Source: Methylobacterium sp. E-005
GTDB taxonomy: Bacteria; Pseudomonadota; Alphaproteobacteria; Rhizobiales; Beijerinckiaceae
Assembly: GCF_022829725.1 (NCBI RefSeq)
Contig: NZ_JAKSYG010000153.1
Location: 90,492-154,491, forward strand
DNA length: 64,000 nucleotides
Reading direction: 5' to 3'
This document shows positions 1 to 8,411 of this stretch, in pieces; within the stretch, counting starts at the first letter, position 1, and every line of letters begins with the position of its first letter. Under the pieces are notes generated by a model. It worked only from the letters and a program-made list of their open reading frames with translations, ran no database searches and was not told the DNA's origin. A program made the translations under genes and the position numbers.

Positions 1-3000
1 GGCGTCAGCACCACCGCTACAGGCTCAGGCGCCGGCTCCGCGTTCGACGCGGGGGCCGGCTCGGCGGCCCCGTTCGCCGGACGGGACTCCGCGGCCTCCA
101 TGGACGGCTCGGCGACCGGCAGATCCACCGCCGTCTCGCCACGCTCGGCTTCGGGTGCGGCCTCGATGATCTCCGCCACGGCCTCGACGCTCACCGGCTC
201 CTCCGCCGGCAGCGCGATCGCCTCGTCGGAGGCCGCAGCCTCCTCCCCCTCGGCCCCCTCGCGGGTGCGGCCCTCGCCGCGCCCCCGTCCACCCCGGCGT
301 CCCCGGCGCCGGCGGCGTCCGCCCTCATCCTCGGCCTGGACGGCCTCGTCCGGGCCTGCAACGGCTGCGTCGGACGCGCCGCTCTCGGCTGCGACGGCCG
401 GCTCAACCGGCTCGCCGGTCGCGGCCTCGCTGCCCGACTCGTTGGCGTTCGCCGGCTCGTCGCCGTCCCACTCCTCGTCCCGGCCCTCCTCGTCGGATTG
501 CGGCGCGCCCTGGCGCTCCTCTTCGGAGCGCCCCTCCGCGCGGCCACCCCGACGGCGGCGGCGACGGCGGCGGCGGCGGCCGTCGCCCTCGTCGCGCGTG
601 CCGTCCTCCCGGGCCTCGGCGCGGGTCTCGTCGGCCTCGCCCTCGGCATCCGCCTCGACCTCGACCTCGGTCTCCTCGATCTCCTCGTCCTCGTCGTCGA
701 ACTCCGTGGTCGGCGAGATCGCTTGGGCGCGCACGCCCGTCACCGGGCCCTCGGCCCGCTGGGCCGGCTCGCCGCGGTCCAGCTGGAACGGGGTTGTGGC
801 CGCCAGCCGCTCGTCGGCCGCGATCGTGATGGTCACGCCGAAGCGCACCTCAAGCTCGTGCAGGTGCCCACGCTTCTGGTTGAGGATGTAGAGCGCGATC
901 TCGGTGCGGGTGCGCAGGATGATGTTGTGGCTCGCCGACTTGAGCAGCACCTCCTCGATCGAGCGCAGGATGTGCAGCGCCACCGACGCGGTGGCGCGCA
1001 CGAAGCCCGAGCCGCCGCAATGGGCGCAGGGGATCGAGGAGGATTCGAGCACGCCCGTGCGGATGCGCTGGCGGCTCATCTCCAGGAGGCCGAAGGGCGA
1101 GATCCGGCCGACCTGGATGCGGGCGCGGTCGTTCTTCAGGCACTCGTTGAGCTTCTTCTCGACGGCGCGGTTGTTGCGCTTCTCCTCCATGTCGATGAAG
1201 TCGATGACGATCAGGCCCGCGAGGTCGCGCAGGCGCAGCTGGCGGGCGACCTCCTCGGCGGCCTCCATGTTGGTCTTGAGGGCGGTGTCCTCGATATCGT
1301 GCTCGCGGGTGGCGCGGCCCGAGTTCACGTCGATCGAGACCAGGGCCTCGGTCGGGTTGATCACGAGGTAGCCGCCGGATTTCAGCGAGACGTGGGTCGA
1401 GAACATCGCGTCGAGCTGCTGCTCGACCCCGAAGCGGGCGAAGATCGGCGTCGGGTCGCGGTAGGGCTTCACGACCTTGGACTGGCCGGGCATCAGCATC
1501 CGCATGAAGTCCTTGGCCTCGCGGTAGGCGTCCTCGCCCGCGACCAGAACCTCGTCCAGATCCTTGTTGTAGAGGTCACGGATGGCGCGCTTGATCAGCG
1601 AGCCCTCCTCGTAGACCAGAGCCGGGGCCATCGAGGTCAGCGTCAGCTCGCGGACCGATTCCCACAGGCGCATCAGGTACTCGAAGTCCCGGGCGATCTC
1701 CGGCTTGGAGCGCGAGGCGCCGGCGGTGCGCAGGATGACGCCCATCCCCTCGGGCACCTCCAGATCCTGCACAACCTCCTTGAGCCGCTTGCGGTCGGCC
1801 GCCGAGGTGATCTTTCGCGAGATGCCGCCACCGCGGCCGGTGTTGGGCATCAGCACCGAGTAGCGGCCGGCGAGCGACAGGTAGGTGGTGAGCGCCGCGC
1901 CCTTCGTGCCGCGCTCCTCCTTGACCACCTGCACCAGGATGATCTGGCGGCGCTTGATCACCTCCTGGATCTTGTACTGGCGGCGGTAGTGGCGGGGCCG
2001 CTCGGGGATCTCGGCCAGGGCGTCGCCGTTGCCGCCGACCTGGGCGATCTTGGGCTCGGCGTCGGGATCGTCGGATTCGTCGTCCGAATCGTCATTCTCG
2101 TCGGACTCGTCCTCGTCGTCCTCCGATTCGTCCTCATCCTCCTCGTCATCGTCGGAGTCGTCCTCCTCGGACTCGTCCTCGTCCGACAGCTCGTCGAGCT
2201 CGCCGACGGCCGGGCCGCTGCGGCCAGACGCCTCCGCGACATCCTCCGCGACGGTCTCGGCCGGCTCCTCGGCCACGGTCAGGGCCTCGGCCACGGCGAT
2301 CCGTGCCTCGGGCTCGGCCGGGTCATCCTGGTCGGTCGCGGCCTCCTCGGCCCGCACCGCGACCGGCGCGGGCTCGGCGGGTTCGGTGGCCGGCTCAGCG
2401 TGCGTCTCGGCCTGCGTCTCGGCGGCCTGCGGCTCGGCAATCTCCCCGGCCGCGGTCTCGGAGGCGAGGGCCTCCTGCACCGCCTCGGGGTTCTCGGCGA
2501 GCGTGTCGGGCATGCCGGCCGGCGCGATCCCGGCCTCCGGGGGCGTCCCGGCGTAATCGGCGACCTGACCCTCTTCGCCCTCGACCTGACCCTCGATCTG
2601 CGCAGCCTCGTGCGCGTCGTCCACGCTCACGGTCTCGTCGGCGCCGCGGGCGCGGGCCTCGGCGCGGCGGCCTCGGGAGCGGCGGGGCGAGCGGCGGCGG
2701 CGCTCCTCGCGCTCGCGGTGTTCCTCGGCGTCGCGGGCCTCCTCCTCCAGGAGGGCCTGCCGGTCGGCGAGCGGAATCTGGTAGTAGTCGGGGTGGATCT
2801 CGTTGAAGGCCAGGAAGCCGTGGCGGTTGCCGCCATACTCCACGAAGGCCGCCTGGAGCGAGGGCTCCACGCGGGTGACCTTGGCGAGATAGATGTTGCC
2901 GCGCAGCTGGCGCCGGTTGGCGGCTTCGAAGTCGAACTCCTCGACCCTAGACCCTTGGACCGTGACGACCCGGGTCTCCTCCGGGTGCATCGCGTCGATC

Positions 3001-3017
3001 AGCATTTTGTTGGCCAT
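1..3017 (-). CDS. rne: Ribonuclease E (partial; C-terminus beyond left edge)
   Basis: Endoribonuclease E/G family, the core of RNA decay and rRNA/tRNA processing. Reading leftwards from ATG at 3017, the frame is open to the window edge (about 1005 residues). The S1 fold starts near residue 38 and is interrupted by a low-complexity insert at about residues 90-330, whose 271-321 part is almost all Asp/Glu/Ser. The S1 half then resumes (QYKIQEVIKRRQIILVQ). Catalytic-core signatures follow: SIDVNSG and IVIDFIDM carry the two metal-binding aspartates, and CAHCGG near residue 665 is the zinc-link cysteine pair. The tail is acidic with arginine-rich blocks (RRRRRRRRGG), as expected for a degradosome and RNA-binding scaffold. 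The long untranslated stretch upstream fits the autoregulated 5' leader known for rne. Identification is firm; the missing part is C-terminal scaffold. Confidence 0.95.
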   Translation of the reverse strand, partial: MANKMLIDAMHPEETRVVTVQGSRVEEFDFEAANRRQLRGNIYLAKVTRVEPSLQAAFVEYGGNRHGFLAFNEIHPDYYQIPLADRQALLEEEARDAEEHREREERRRRSPRRSRGRRAEARARGADETVSVDDAHEAAQIEGQVEGEEGQVADYAGTPPEAGIAPAGMPDTLAENPEAVQEALASETAAGEIAEPQAAETQAETHAEPATEPAEPAPVAVRAEEAATDQDDPAEPEARIAVAEALTVAEEPAETVAEDVAEASGRSGPAVGELDELSDEDESEEDDSDDDEEDEDESEDDEDESDENDDSDDESDDPDAEPKIAQVGGNGDALAEIPERPRHYRRQYKIQEVIKRRQIILVQVVKEERGTKGAALTTYLSLAGRYSVLMPNTGRGGGISRKITSAADRKRLKEVVQDLEVPEGMGVILRTAGASRSKPEIARDFEYLMRLWESVRELTLTSMAPALVYEEGSLIKRAIRDLYNKDLDEVLVAGEDAYREAKDFMRMLMPGQSKVVKPYRDPTPIFARFGVEQQLDAMFSTHVSLKSGGYLVINPTEALVSIDVNSGRATREHDIEDTALKTNMEAAEEVARQLRLRDLAGLIVIDFIDMEEKRNNRAVEKKLNECLKNDRARIQVGRISPFGLLEMSRQRIRTGVLESSSIPCAHCGGSGFVRATASVALHILRSIEEVLLKSASHNIILRTRTEIALYILNQKRGHLHELEVRFGVTITIAADERLAATTPFQLDRGEPAQRAEGPVTGVRAQAISPTTEFDDEDEEIEETEVEVEADAEGEADETRAEAREDGTRDEGDGRRRRRRRRRRGGRAEGRSEEERQGAPQSDEEGRDEEWDGDEPANANESGSEAATGEPVEPAVAAESGASDAAVAGPDEAVQAEDEGGRRRRRGRRGGRGRGEGRTREGAEGEEAAASDEAIALPAEEPVSVEAVAEIIEAAPEAERGETAVDLPVAEPSMEAAESRPANGAAEPAPASNAEPAPEPVAVVLT

Positions 3018-3610
3018 GTCGGACTCTCGGCATGGCGGCCGACGTCGTTCTCCGTGCCCGTGGTCCCGGCGGCGCCTCGCCCGACGTCAATGCTGTCGGG
3101 CGCAGTGCCGGCCTCGTCGCCGAGGCAGATGGGTTCGAGGGGAAATTGCCGTCAACCGCCGGTCGGCGCAAAGGGCGCCTGGGGTTGAACATGGCCGGGT
3201 CGACGAACGGACCGGCGTGACGCACCTTCTGCGCCGCCGGGGCACGCGCAGCGCTATGCTGGGCCGTGCGTCCGTCCATCGTGGTCCCGACCTCGCGAAA
3301 TGCTCTCGGCCGGATCGGACCGGCCGTGAATTCCTGGGTGCGGCGGAGGATCCACCGCGACGTGCGACACCTGTCCGATCGGGGACGACACCCGTCGCCG
3401 CCAGACGCGCCGACAGGGCCCGCCGCGACACCGCCGCCGCTTTCGCAAGGAATTCGGCTGCGTCCGCGGGCCGTTGCGGCGACCGGCGGGACCGGAAAGG
3501 GGTCCATATCATTACAGACCGCTGCGCGGATTTGGCAAGGGTCAACCGTGAATAGATGTCACGGGGGTGTCACGGGATGCGATCGCGCTCGGATGGGTCA
3601 TCCCACCCTT
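3018..3610. other. Long gene-free stretch upstream of rne
   Basis: About 590 bases without a convincing gene. Open frames here overlap in several frames and are Arg/Pro/Ala-rich, typical of GC shadows. The stretch probably carries the rne promoter and a long 5' leader (inference; in other bacteria the rne leader mediates autoregulation). A short tandem TGTCACGGG-type duplication lies near 3558-3577. Confidence 0.5.
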
Positions 3611-3727
3611 TCCCTCATCCAGAGGTGCCGGAGCGCAGCGCAGGCCTCGAAGGAGCCCTCCAGGGATCGCGCGGCCGGCTGGAGCCCTCCTTCGAGGCTC
3701 GCGGCGCTCGCACCTCAGGATGAGGTG
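3611..3727. repeat. Palindromic intergenic repeat, copy A
   Basis: About 115-bp inverted repeat. The left arm has GGCCTCGAAGGAGCCCTCC and the right arm GGAGCCCTCCTTCGAGGC, bordered by CTCATCC and GGATGAG. The core words recur at 13450-13558 and 17526-17590, so this is a dispersed repeat family. It lies downstream of glcF, where it could also act as a transcript-end hairpin. Confidence 0.75.
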
Positions 3728-3737
3728 GAGGATGGGA

Positions 3738-5066
3738 TCACTCCGCCGCCTCCAGCCGCGGAGCCACTCCGGCGAGCGCTGCCGGCTTCGGGCCGCCGGT
3801 CGCCCAGTCCAGAAGCTCCACCGTGTGGACGATCGGGATGCCGGTGCCCTTCCCGATCTGCGTGGCGCAGCCGATGTTGCCGGTGGCGATCACGTCGGGG
3901 CGCACGCGCTCGATATTGGCGACCTTCCGCGCGCGCAGCTTCGCGGCCAGTTCCGGCTGCAGGATGTTGTAGGTCCCCGCCGAGCCGCAGCAGATATGGC
4001 CCTCGGGCACGTCCTTCACGGTGAAGCCCGCGCGCTTGAGCAGGGTCTTGGGCTCCAGGCGGATGCCCTGGCCGTGCTGCATCGAGCAGGCCGAATGGTA
4101 CGCCACCACGAGGTCGGTCTCGGCCACGGGGGCGAGATCGAGCAGCGCCAGATACTCGGTGACGTCCTTGGCGAGCGCCGAGACCCGCTTCGCCTTCTCG
4201 GCATAGGCCGGGTCGTCGCGGAACATGAAGCCGTAATCCTTGATGGTCGTGCCGCAGCCCGAGGCCGTGACCAGGATCGCGTCGAGGCCCTTGAAGATCT
4301 CGGCGTCCCAGGCGTCGATCGCCTGCTTGGCGAGCGCGTGGGCCGACTCCGCCTTGCCCATGTGGTGGGTCAGCGCCCCGCAGCAGCCCTCCTCGGCGTG
4401 GACGACCTCGACCCCGTGCCGGTTGAGCAGGCGGATCGCCGCCGCGTTGAAGTCCGGCCGCAGCACGCTCTGGGCGCAGCCGCGCAGCAGGGCGACGCGC
4501 TTGGAGGCTGTCCCGGTCGCCGCCGGGAACCGGCCGGGCCGGTTGGTCGGCTCCTTGGGGGGCATCCCGGCCGGTGCGAGGTCGAGCATGGCGGCAAGCC
4601 GGTTGCCGACCCGCGGCAGCCGGGCCACCAGCCCGCGGAACGGGGCGCCGATCTTGGCGGCGGCGAGCGCGAGGCGGAAGCGGTTCGGATAGGGCAGGAC
4701 CTGCGCGAGCAGCGCCCGCAGGAAGCGATCCCCGACCGGGCGCGCGTAGGTCTCCTCAATATGCGTCCGGGCATGATCGACGAGGTGCATGTAATGCACG
4801 CCCGAGGGGCAGGTGGTCATGCAGGACAGGCAGGAGAGGCAGCGATCGACGTGCTTGACCACCTCCGGTGAGGCTGGCTTGCCGCCCTCCAGCATGTCCT
4901 TGATCAGGTAGATGCGGCCCCGCGGGGAATCGAGCTCGTCGCCCAGCAGCAGGTAGGTCGGGCAGGTCGCCGTACAGAATCCGCAATGCACGCAGGTCCG
5001 CAGGATCTTTTCCGAGGCCGCCATGGCGGGATCGGCGAGCTGGGCGGGGGCGAAGTTGGTCTGCAC
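3738..5066 (-). CDS. glcF: Glycolate oxidase iron-sulfur subunit GlcF
   Basis: Electron-transfer subunit of glycolate oxidase (GlcDEF), which converts glycolate to glyoxylate at the membrane. The 442-residue protein has two 4Fe-4S ferredoxin motifs: CVHCGFCTATCP (Cys 25, 28, 31, 35) and CLSCLSCMTTCP (Cys 76, 79, 82, 86). Two cysteine-rich CCG motifs follow, EEGCCGAL and CCGSAGTY, as in heterodisulfide-reductase-like domains. Length is normal for the family. The start is GTG at 5066 after a GGAAGAG ribosome-binding site. It lies downstream of glcE, separated by a 150-bp spacer holding a palindromic repeat. No glcD is adjacent, so the catalytic FAD subunit must be encoded elsewhere. Confidence 0.93.
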   Translation of the reverse strand: MQTNFAPAQLADPAMAASEKILRTCVHCGFCTATCPTYLLLGDELDSPRGRIYLIKDMLEGGKPASPEVVKHVDRCLSCLSCMTTCPSGVHYMHLVDHARTHIEETYARPVGDRFLRALLAQVLPYPNRFRLALAAAKIGAPFRGLVARLPRVGNRLAAMLDLAPAGMPPKEPTNRPGRFPAATGTASKRVALLRGCAQSVLRPDFNAAAIRLLNRHGVEVVHAEEGCCGALTHHMGKAESAHALAKQAIDAWDAEIFKGLDAILVTASGCGTTIKDYGFMFRDDPAYAEKAKRVSALAKDVTEYLALLDLAPVAETDLVVAYHSACSMQHGQGIRLEPKTLLKRAGFTVKDVPEGHICCGSAGTYNILQPELAAKLRARKVANIERVRPDVIATGNIGCATQIGKGTGIPIVHTVELLDWATGGPKPAALAGVAPRLEAAE

Positions 5067-5104
5067 GGTCTCTTCCTGCCTGCTCTCTCGTCCTGCCCGC
5101 TCTC

Positions 5105-5210
5105 CTCCTCCTTGCGGGGAGGAGTTGGAGGTGAGGGTGGTGCAGGGTGGGGCGACGCGGTGCCTTCTGCACCACCCCCACCCCTGACCCCTCCCCGCAA
5201 CGGGGAGGGG
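5105..5210. repeat. Palindromic repeat between glcE and glcF
   Basis: Large imperfect inverted repeat: left arm 5105-5145 (CTTGCGGGGAGGAG, GGTGGTGCAG) and right arm 5166-5210 (CTGCACCACC, CCCTCCCCGC). A nested CCCTCCCCGC/GCGGGGAGGG-type hairpin lies in the right arm. This pattern is a common alphaproteobacterial intergenic repeat. It sits inside the glcE-glcF transcription unit and would fold into an RNA hairpin between the two messages. Confidence 0.7.
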
Positions 5211-5217
5211 ATGAACC

Positions 5218-6405
5218 TCAAACCTGCGCGTACATCCGGCCCGGGTTCAGCACCCCGGCCGGATCATGCGCCGCCTTGATGCCCGCGGTGAGCCGCATCA
5301 GCGGCTCGGCCAGGGGCTCGAACACCGGAACGGCGGCGCGCACGGCGTCGGGCGCGCGCACCAGGGTCGCGTGGCCGCCCTGCGCCCGCACGGCCCGGCG
5401 GACCGCATCCGCGCCGGCATCGCCCTCGGCACCGGTGGCGAGCCAGATCAATCCGCCGCCCCAGTCGAAGAACCAGCGCGCGTCCCGCTCGGCCGCCACC
5501 GCGGCCGCCAGCGCCGGCCCGTGGCCCGGCGCCGTCGAGATCCGCCAGAGCGCCGCGTTCCGGGGCTCGGCGAGGGGCGTGGCGTCCCGGACCGACCGCC
5601 AGAGGGCCGCGCCGGCTTCGCCGTCGACGATCTCCGGCTGGCCGTAACGCTTCAGCAGGCGGCGCAGCTCGCCCGTACGGTAGTCGATCGACTCCGAAAA
5701 CCCTTCGCAGCGCATGAGCGTGCGCGCCTCCGGCGCCCCGATCCCGGCCGGCAGGTGCGCCGCCCCGGTCAGCTCGAAGGGCGAGCCCAGGGCCTCCGAC
5801 AGGGCGGTCACCGCCCGGGCATCGTCGAGGCCGGAGAAGACCAGGGTGGCGACGCGCTCGCTCGCCGGCAGGACCTTGAAGGTCACCTCGGTGAGGAGCC
5901 CGAGGGTGCCATGCGCGCCGGCCATCAGCTTCACCAGGTCGAGCCCGGTAACGTTCTTCATCACCCGCCCGCCCGACTTGATCGCTTCGCCCCGCCCGTT
6001 GACGAAGCGCACGCCGATCAGGCTGTCCCGGGCCGCGCCGGCATTGATCCGCCGGGGGCCGGCATTGTTGATCGCCGCGACCGCCCCGAGGGTCGGCGCG
6101 CCGGTGGTGCCGTAGAGGCCGCGCAGATCCATCGGCTCGAAGGGCAGCATCTGGCCCTTCGTGGCGAGCAGCGCCTCGACCTCGGCGAGGGGCGTCCCGG
6201 CCCGGGCCGCCACCACCATCTCGGCGGGTTCGTAGAGCGTGATGCCGGTGAGCTTCCTGGCCGAGAGTGTTGCGCTGTCCTGCGCCGGACGTCCGAGCCC
6301 CGCAGCCGTTCCGCCGCCTGCGAGGCGCAGCCGCTCGCCGTGCCCGGCCGCCGCCCGCACGATCTCCGCGGCCTCGGCCTCGGTGCCGGGCTCGTAGACG
6401 CCCAT
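5218..6405 (-). CDS. glcE: Glycolate oxidase FAD-binding subunit GlcE
   Basis: Second FAD-domain subunit of glycolate oxidase. The 395-residue protein opens with GVYEPGTEAEAAEIVRAA, typical of GlcE. It has the FAD_binding_4 fold, with loop RAGTPLAEVEALLATKGQ, then GAVAAINNAGPRRI and SGGRVMKNVTGLDLVKLMAG, which match the subunit closely. The C-terminus ends with the conserved DPAGVLNPGRMY. I chose ATG 6405 (GGGGCGG upstream) over 6435, because GlcE proteins normally begin MxVYEP. It is transcribed ahead of glcF. The upstream neighbour on the same strand is a flippase, not glcD, which is unusual since glcD-glcE-glcF is the standard order. Confidence 0.92.
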   Translation of the reverse strand: MGVYEPGTEAEAAEIVRAAAGHGERLRLAGGGTAAGLGRPAQDSATLSARKLTGITLYEPAEMVVAARAGTPLAEVEALLATKGQMLPFEPMDLRGLYGTTGAPTLGAVAAINNAGPRRINAGAARDSLIGVRFVNGRGEAIKSGGRVMKNVTGLDLVKLMAGAHGTLGLLTEVTFKVLPASERVATLVFSGLDDARAVTALSEALGSPFELTGAAHLPAGIGAPEARTLMRCEGFSESIDYRTGELRRLLKRYGQPEIVDGEAGAALWRSVRDATPLAEPRNAALWRISTAPGHGPALAAAVAAERDARWFFDWGGGLIWLATGAEGDAGADAVRRAVRAQGGHATLVRAPDAVRAAVPVFEPLAEPLMRLTAGIKAAHDPAGVLNPGRMYAQV

Positions 6406-6546
6406 CGTTTCCGCCCCGGTCTTGTTTGAAACCATTCCACGACGGGTGTCGCCGGAACGGCCGCAGGATTCAAGCGCAGGTGGAGTCGCGGGGTTTCAGT
6501 GCTCGGATTTCCTCTGCGCCGCCGCATTGCGCCCCGCTGGCACGTC

Positions 6547-7998
6547 CTACTCCGCCGCCGCCACCCGCGGCGGGCGCAGCCGCGCACCGACCTGCCGGCG
6601 CAGCCCGGCGATGTCGAAGATCCAGACCCAGGCCCCGTAGAACATCATCCCGGCCGGGACCAGCACCGCCAGGGCGGTAGCCGGGGGCAGGTGGCGGAAC
6701 GGTGCCAGCACCAGACCCATGGCGACGCAGGCGAGCGTTGCCGCCCCGATCGCCTGCCACGGCAGACGGATCCGCTCCGGGCCGGTCAGGGCGCGCCAGC
6801 CGAGCCACAGCCCGGCCGCGGCGAGCCCGGCGCTCTGCGCCAGCGCGACCCCGATCCCGCCCAGCCGGTCCGGCAGGACCAGCAGGCCCGCCCCGTTGAC
6901 CGCAAGCCCGACCAAGGCGGCGGCGATCACCGGCAGGGTCCGGCGGCGGATCTGGAAGACCGGGTTGAGGGCGTAGAACATCATGGTCAGGCAGAACAGG
7001 CCCGGCATCAGCGCGACGCTGTAAGTCTCGAACGGGCCGCGATAAGCATCGGGCACCACCAGGGCCTGGAGGGCCGGCAGCACGGCCCAGAAGCCGACCG
7101 CGCAGGGGGCCAGCAGCGCGAACACCATCCCGGCATTGTCGGCGACCTGCGCCTCGGCGGCGGCGCGGCCCTGCTGCTCCTCGGCCTGGACGGCGAGCTG
7201 GAACAGCAGCAGGTCGAGGGCCGTGCCGAGCGTCATCAGGGCGCGCGCCGTGACGTCGGCGGCGAGCGCGAAATAGCCGGCCTCCGCGAAGCCCGCATGG
7301 CCCGCGATCGCGCCCCGGTTGACGAAGGCGAGGCATTGATAGGCGGTGTTGGCGGCAATGAGCGGAAGGCCGTAGCGGGCGAAGACCCGCCAGGTCGACG
7401 AGAGGCGCGGCCGCTCGAACGGGGCGTCCGGGTCGCGCAGGGGCCGGCGCAGCAGGACGACCGCCAGGAACTGGCTCAAGCCCGCCGCCGCCAGCACCCA
7501 GGCCGGCTGCGGCAGCCACCACGCGGCCGCCGCCATCAGCCCGAAGGCGAGGACGTTCTTCACCGCCACGAGGCCGAGATAGAGCTTTCCGTCGAACCGG
7601 GCGCGGGCCAAGGCCGCGTGGTAGTCGAACACGCCGATCCCAAGGGCGGCGAGCCCCGTGCCGCAGAGGACCGCCTCGCGCCCGTCCGGCCCGTCGGCGA
7701 AGCCGAAGGCACCGCACAGGGCGGCGGCGGCCAACAGCAGCAGGCCGATGCGCAGGTAGGCCCGGTCGAGCCCGTGCCGGATCCAGGGCTCGTCCCTCCG
7801 CACCCGCCCCGAATAGAAGCGCGTCGCCGAGAGCCGCAGCCACTCGAACAGCACCGTGTTAAGCACGGTCGCCCCGGTGGTCGCCAGCGCGAATCGCCCG
7901 AAATCGGCCGGGCCGAGCAGCTTGGCGATCAGCAGGCCCAGGACGAAGTTGAGCCCCGCATTGATGATGAAGGCGGCGATCACGGCCATGAGCGGCAC
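6547..7998 (-). CDS. Lipopolysaccharide/oligosaccharide flippase family protein
   Basis: Integral membrane protein of 483 residues with about 12-14 hydrophobic helices. It fits the polysaccharide biosynthesis (Wzx/MATE-like) transporters that flip lipid-linked sugars across the inner membrane. The N-terminal stretch FGRFALATTGATVLNTVLFE resembles the first helices of this family. A charged linker at about 260-275 separates two six-helix halves. The start is GTG at 7998. It stands alone with no glycosyltransferases nearby, so the cargo cannot be inferred. The gene ends about 140 bases before glcE on the same strand and could be co-transcribed. Another open frame overlapping it (6470-7843) is a shadow. 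Confidence 0.8.
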   Translation of the reverse strand: MPLMAVIAAFIINAGLNFVLGLLIAKLLGPADFGRFALATTGATVLNTVLFEWLRLSATRFYSGRVRRDEPWIRHGLDRAYLRIGLLLLAAAALCGAFGFADGPDGREAVLCGTGLAALGIGVFDYHAALARARFDGKLYLGLVAVKNVLAFGLMAAAAWWLPQPAWVLAAAGLSQFLAVVLLRRPLRDPDAPFERPRLSSTWRVFARYGLPLIAANTAYQCLAFVNRGAIAGHAGFAEAGYFALAADVTARALMTLGTALDLLLFQLAVQAEEQQGRAAAEAQVADNAGMVFALLAPCAVGFWAVLPALQALVVPDAYRGPFETYSVALMPGLFCLTMMFYALNPVFQIRRRTLPVIAAALVGLAVNGAGLLVLPDRLGGIGVALAQSAGLAAAGLWLGWRALTGPERIRLPWQAIGAATLACVAMGLVLAPFRHLPPATALAVLVPAGMMFYGAWVWIFDIAGLRRQVGARLRPPRVAAAE

Positions 7999-8249
7999 GA
8001 CATGGTCTGCGGGGTCCCTCGGGCGGTGCGCGTGACGTAGCGCGGTGGCCGTAAAACTCCTTTAACGGGGCAACAGCGCGGCAGAGACCAATATCGGGGG
8101 CTGGCCTTGGGCAGCTCGTCAGATCCGCCGGCCTGCGGCAGATCCGGGCCGCCGCCGCCCGGCCCCGCAGCGCTCCGGCCCGCCCGCGATGCACGCAGGC
8201 GGATTTGTAGGGGCCGCGTCAGCCCTGGACGGCGCGTCTTGTCAGTGTC

Positions 8250-8411
8250 CCACGGCGATGAACATTCAAATCCTATCGAGCAATTAATATTCATTCCGTT
8301 CTATGAAAGATTATCAAAAATAATCATCGCAAATTAATCGCCGATCGAAGGCATTTGTTGATTCCGTTTTCTGAAGCTATGCGTTGGCGGCATCGTCAGA
8401 GGACCATCTGC
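8250..8411 (+). promoter_or_regulatory. AT-rich upstream region of chemoreceptor gene
   Basis: Markedly AT-rich island in GC-rich surroundings (AATTAATATTCATTCC, TTATCAAAAATAATCATC). It lies between divergent genes and directly before the chemoreceptor, so it probably contains its promoter. The block near 8309-8328 has dyad symmetry (GATTATCAAAAATAATC). No specific sigma site is claimed. Confidence 0.4.

Noticed and set aside
498..3188. 896-residue plus-strand open frame
   Set aside because: Antisense to rne; its Leu/Gly/Arg-rich composition is a mirror of the RNase E codons.
6470..7843. 457-residue minus-strand frame overlapping the flippase
   Set aside because: Same strand, other frame; Arg/Pro/Gly-rich, lacks membrane helices.
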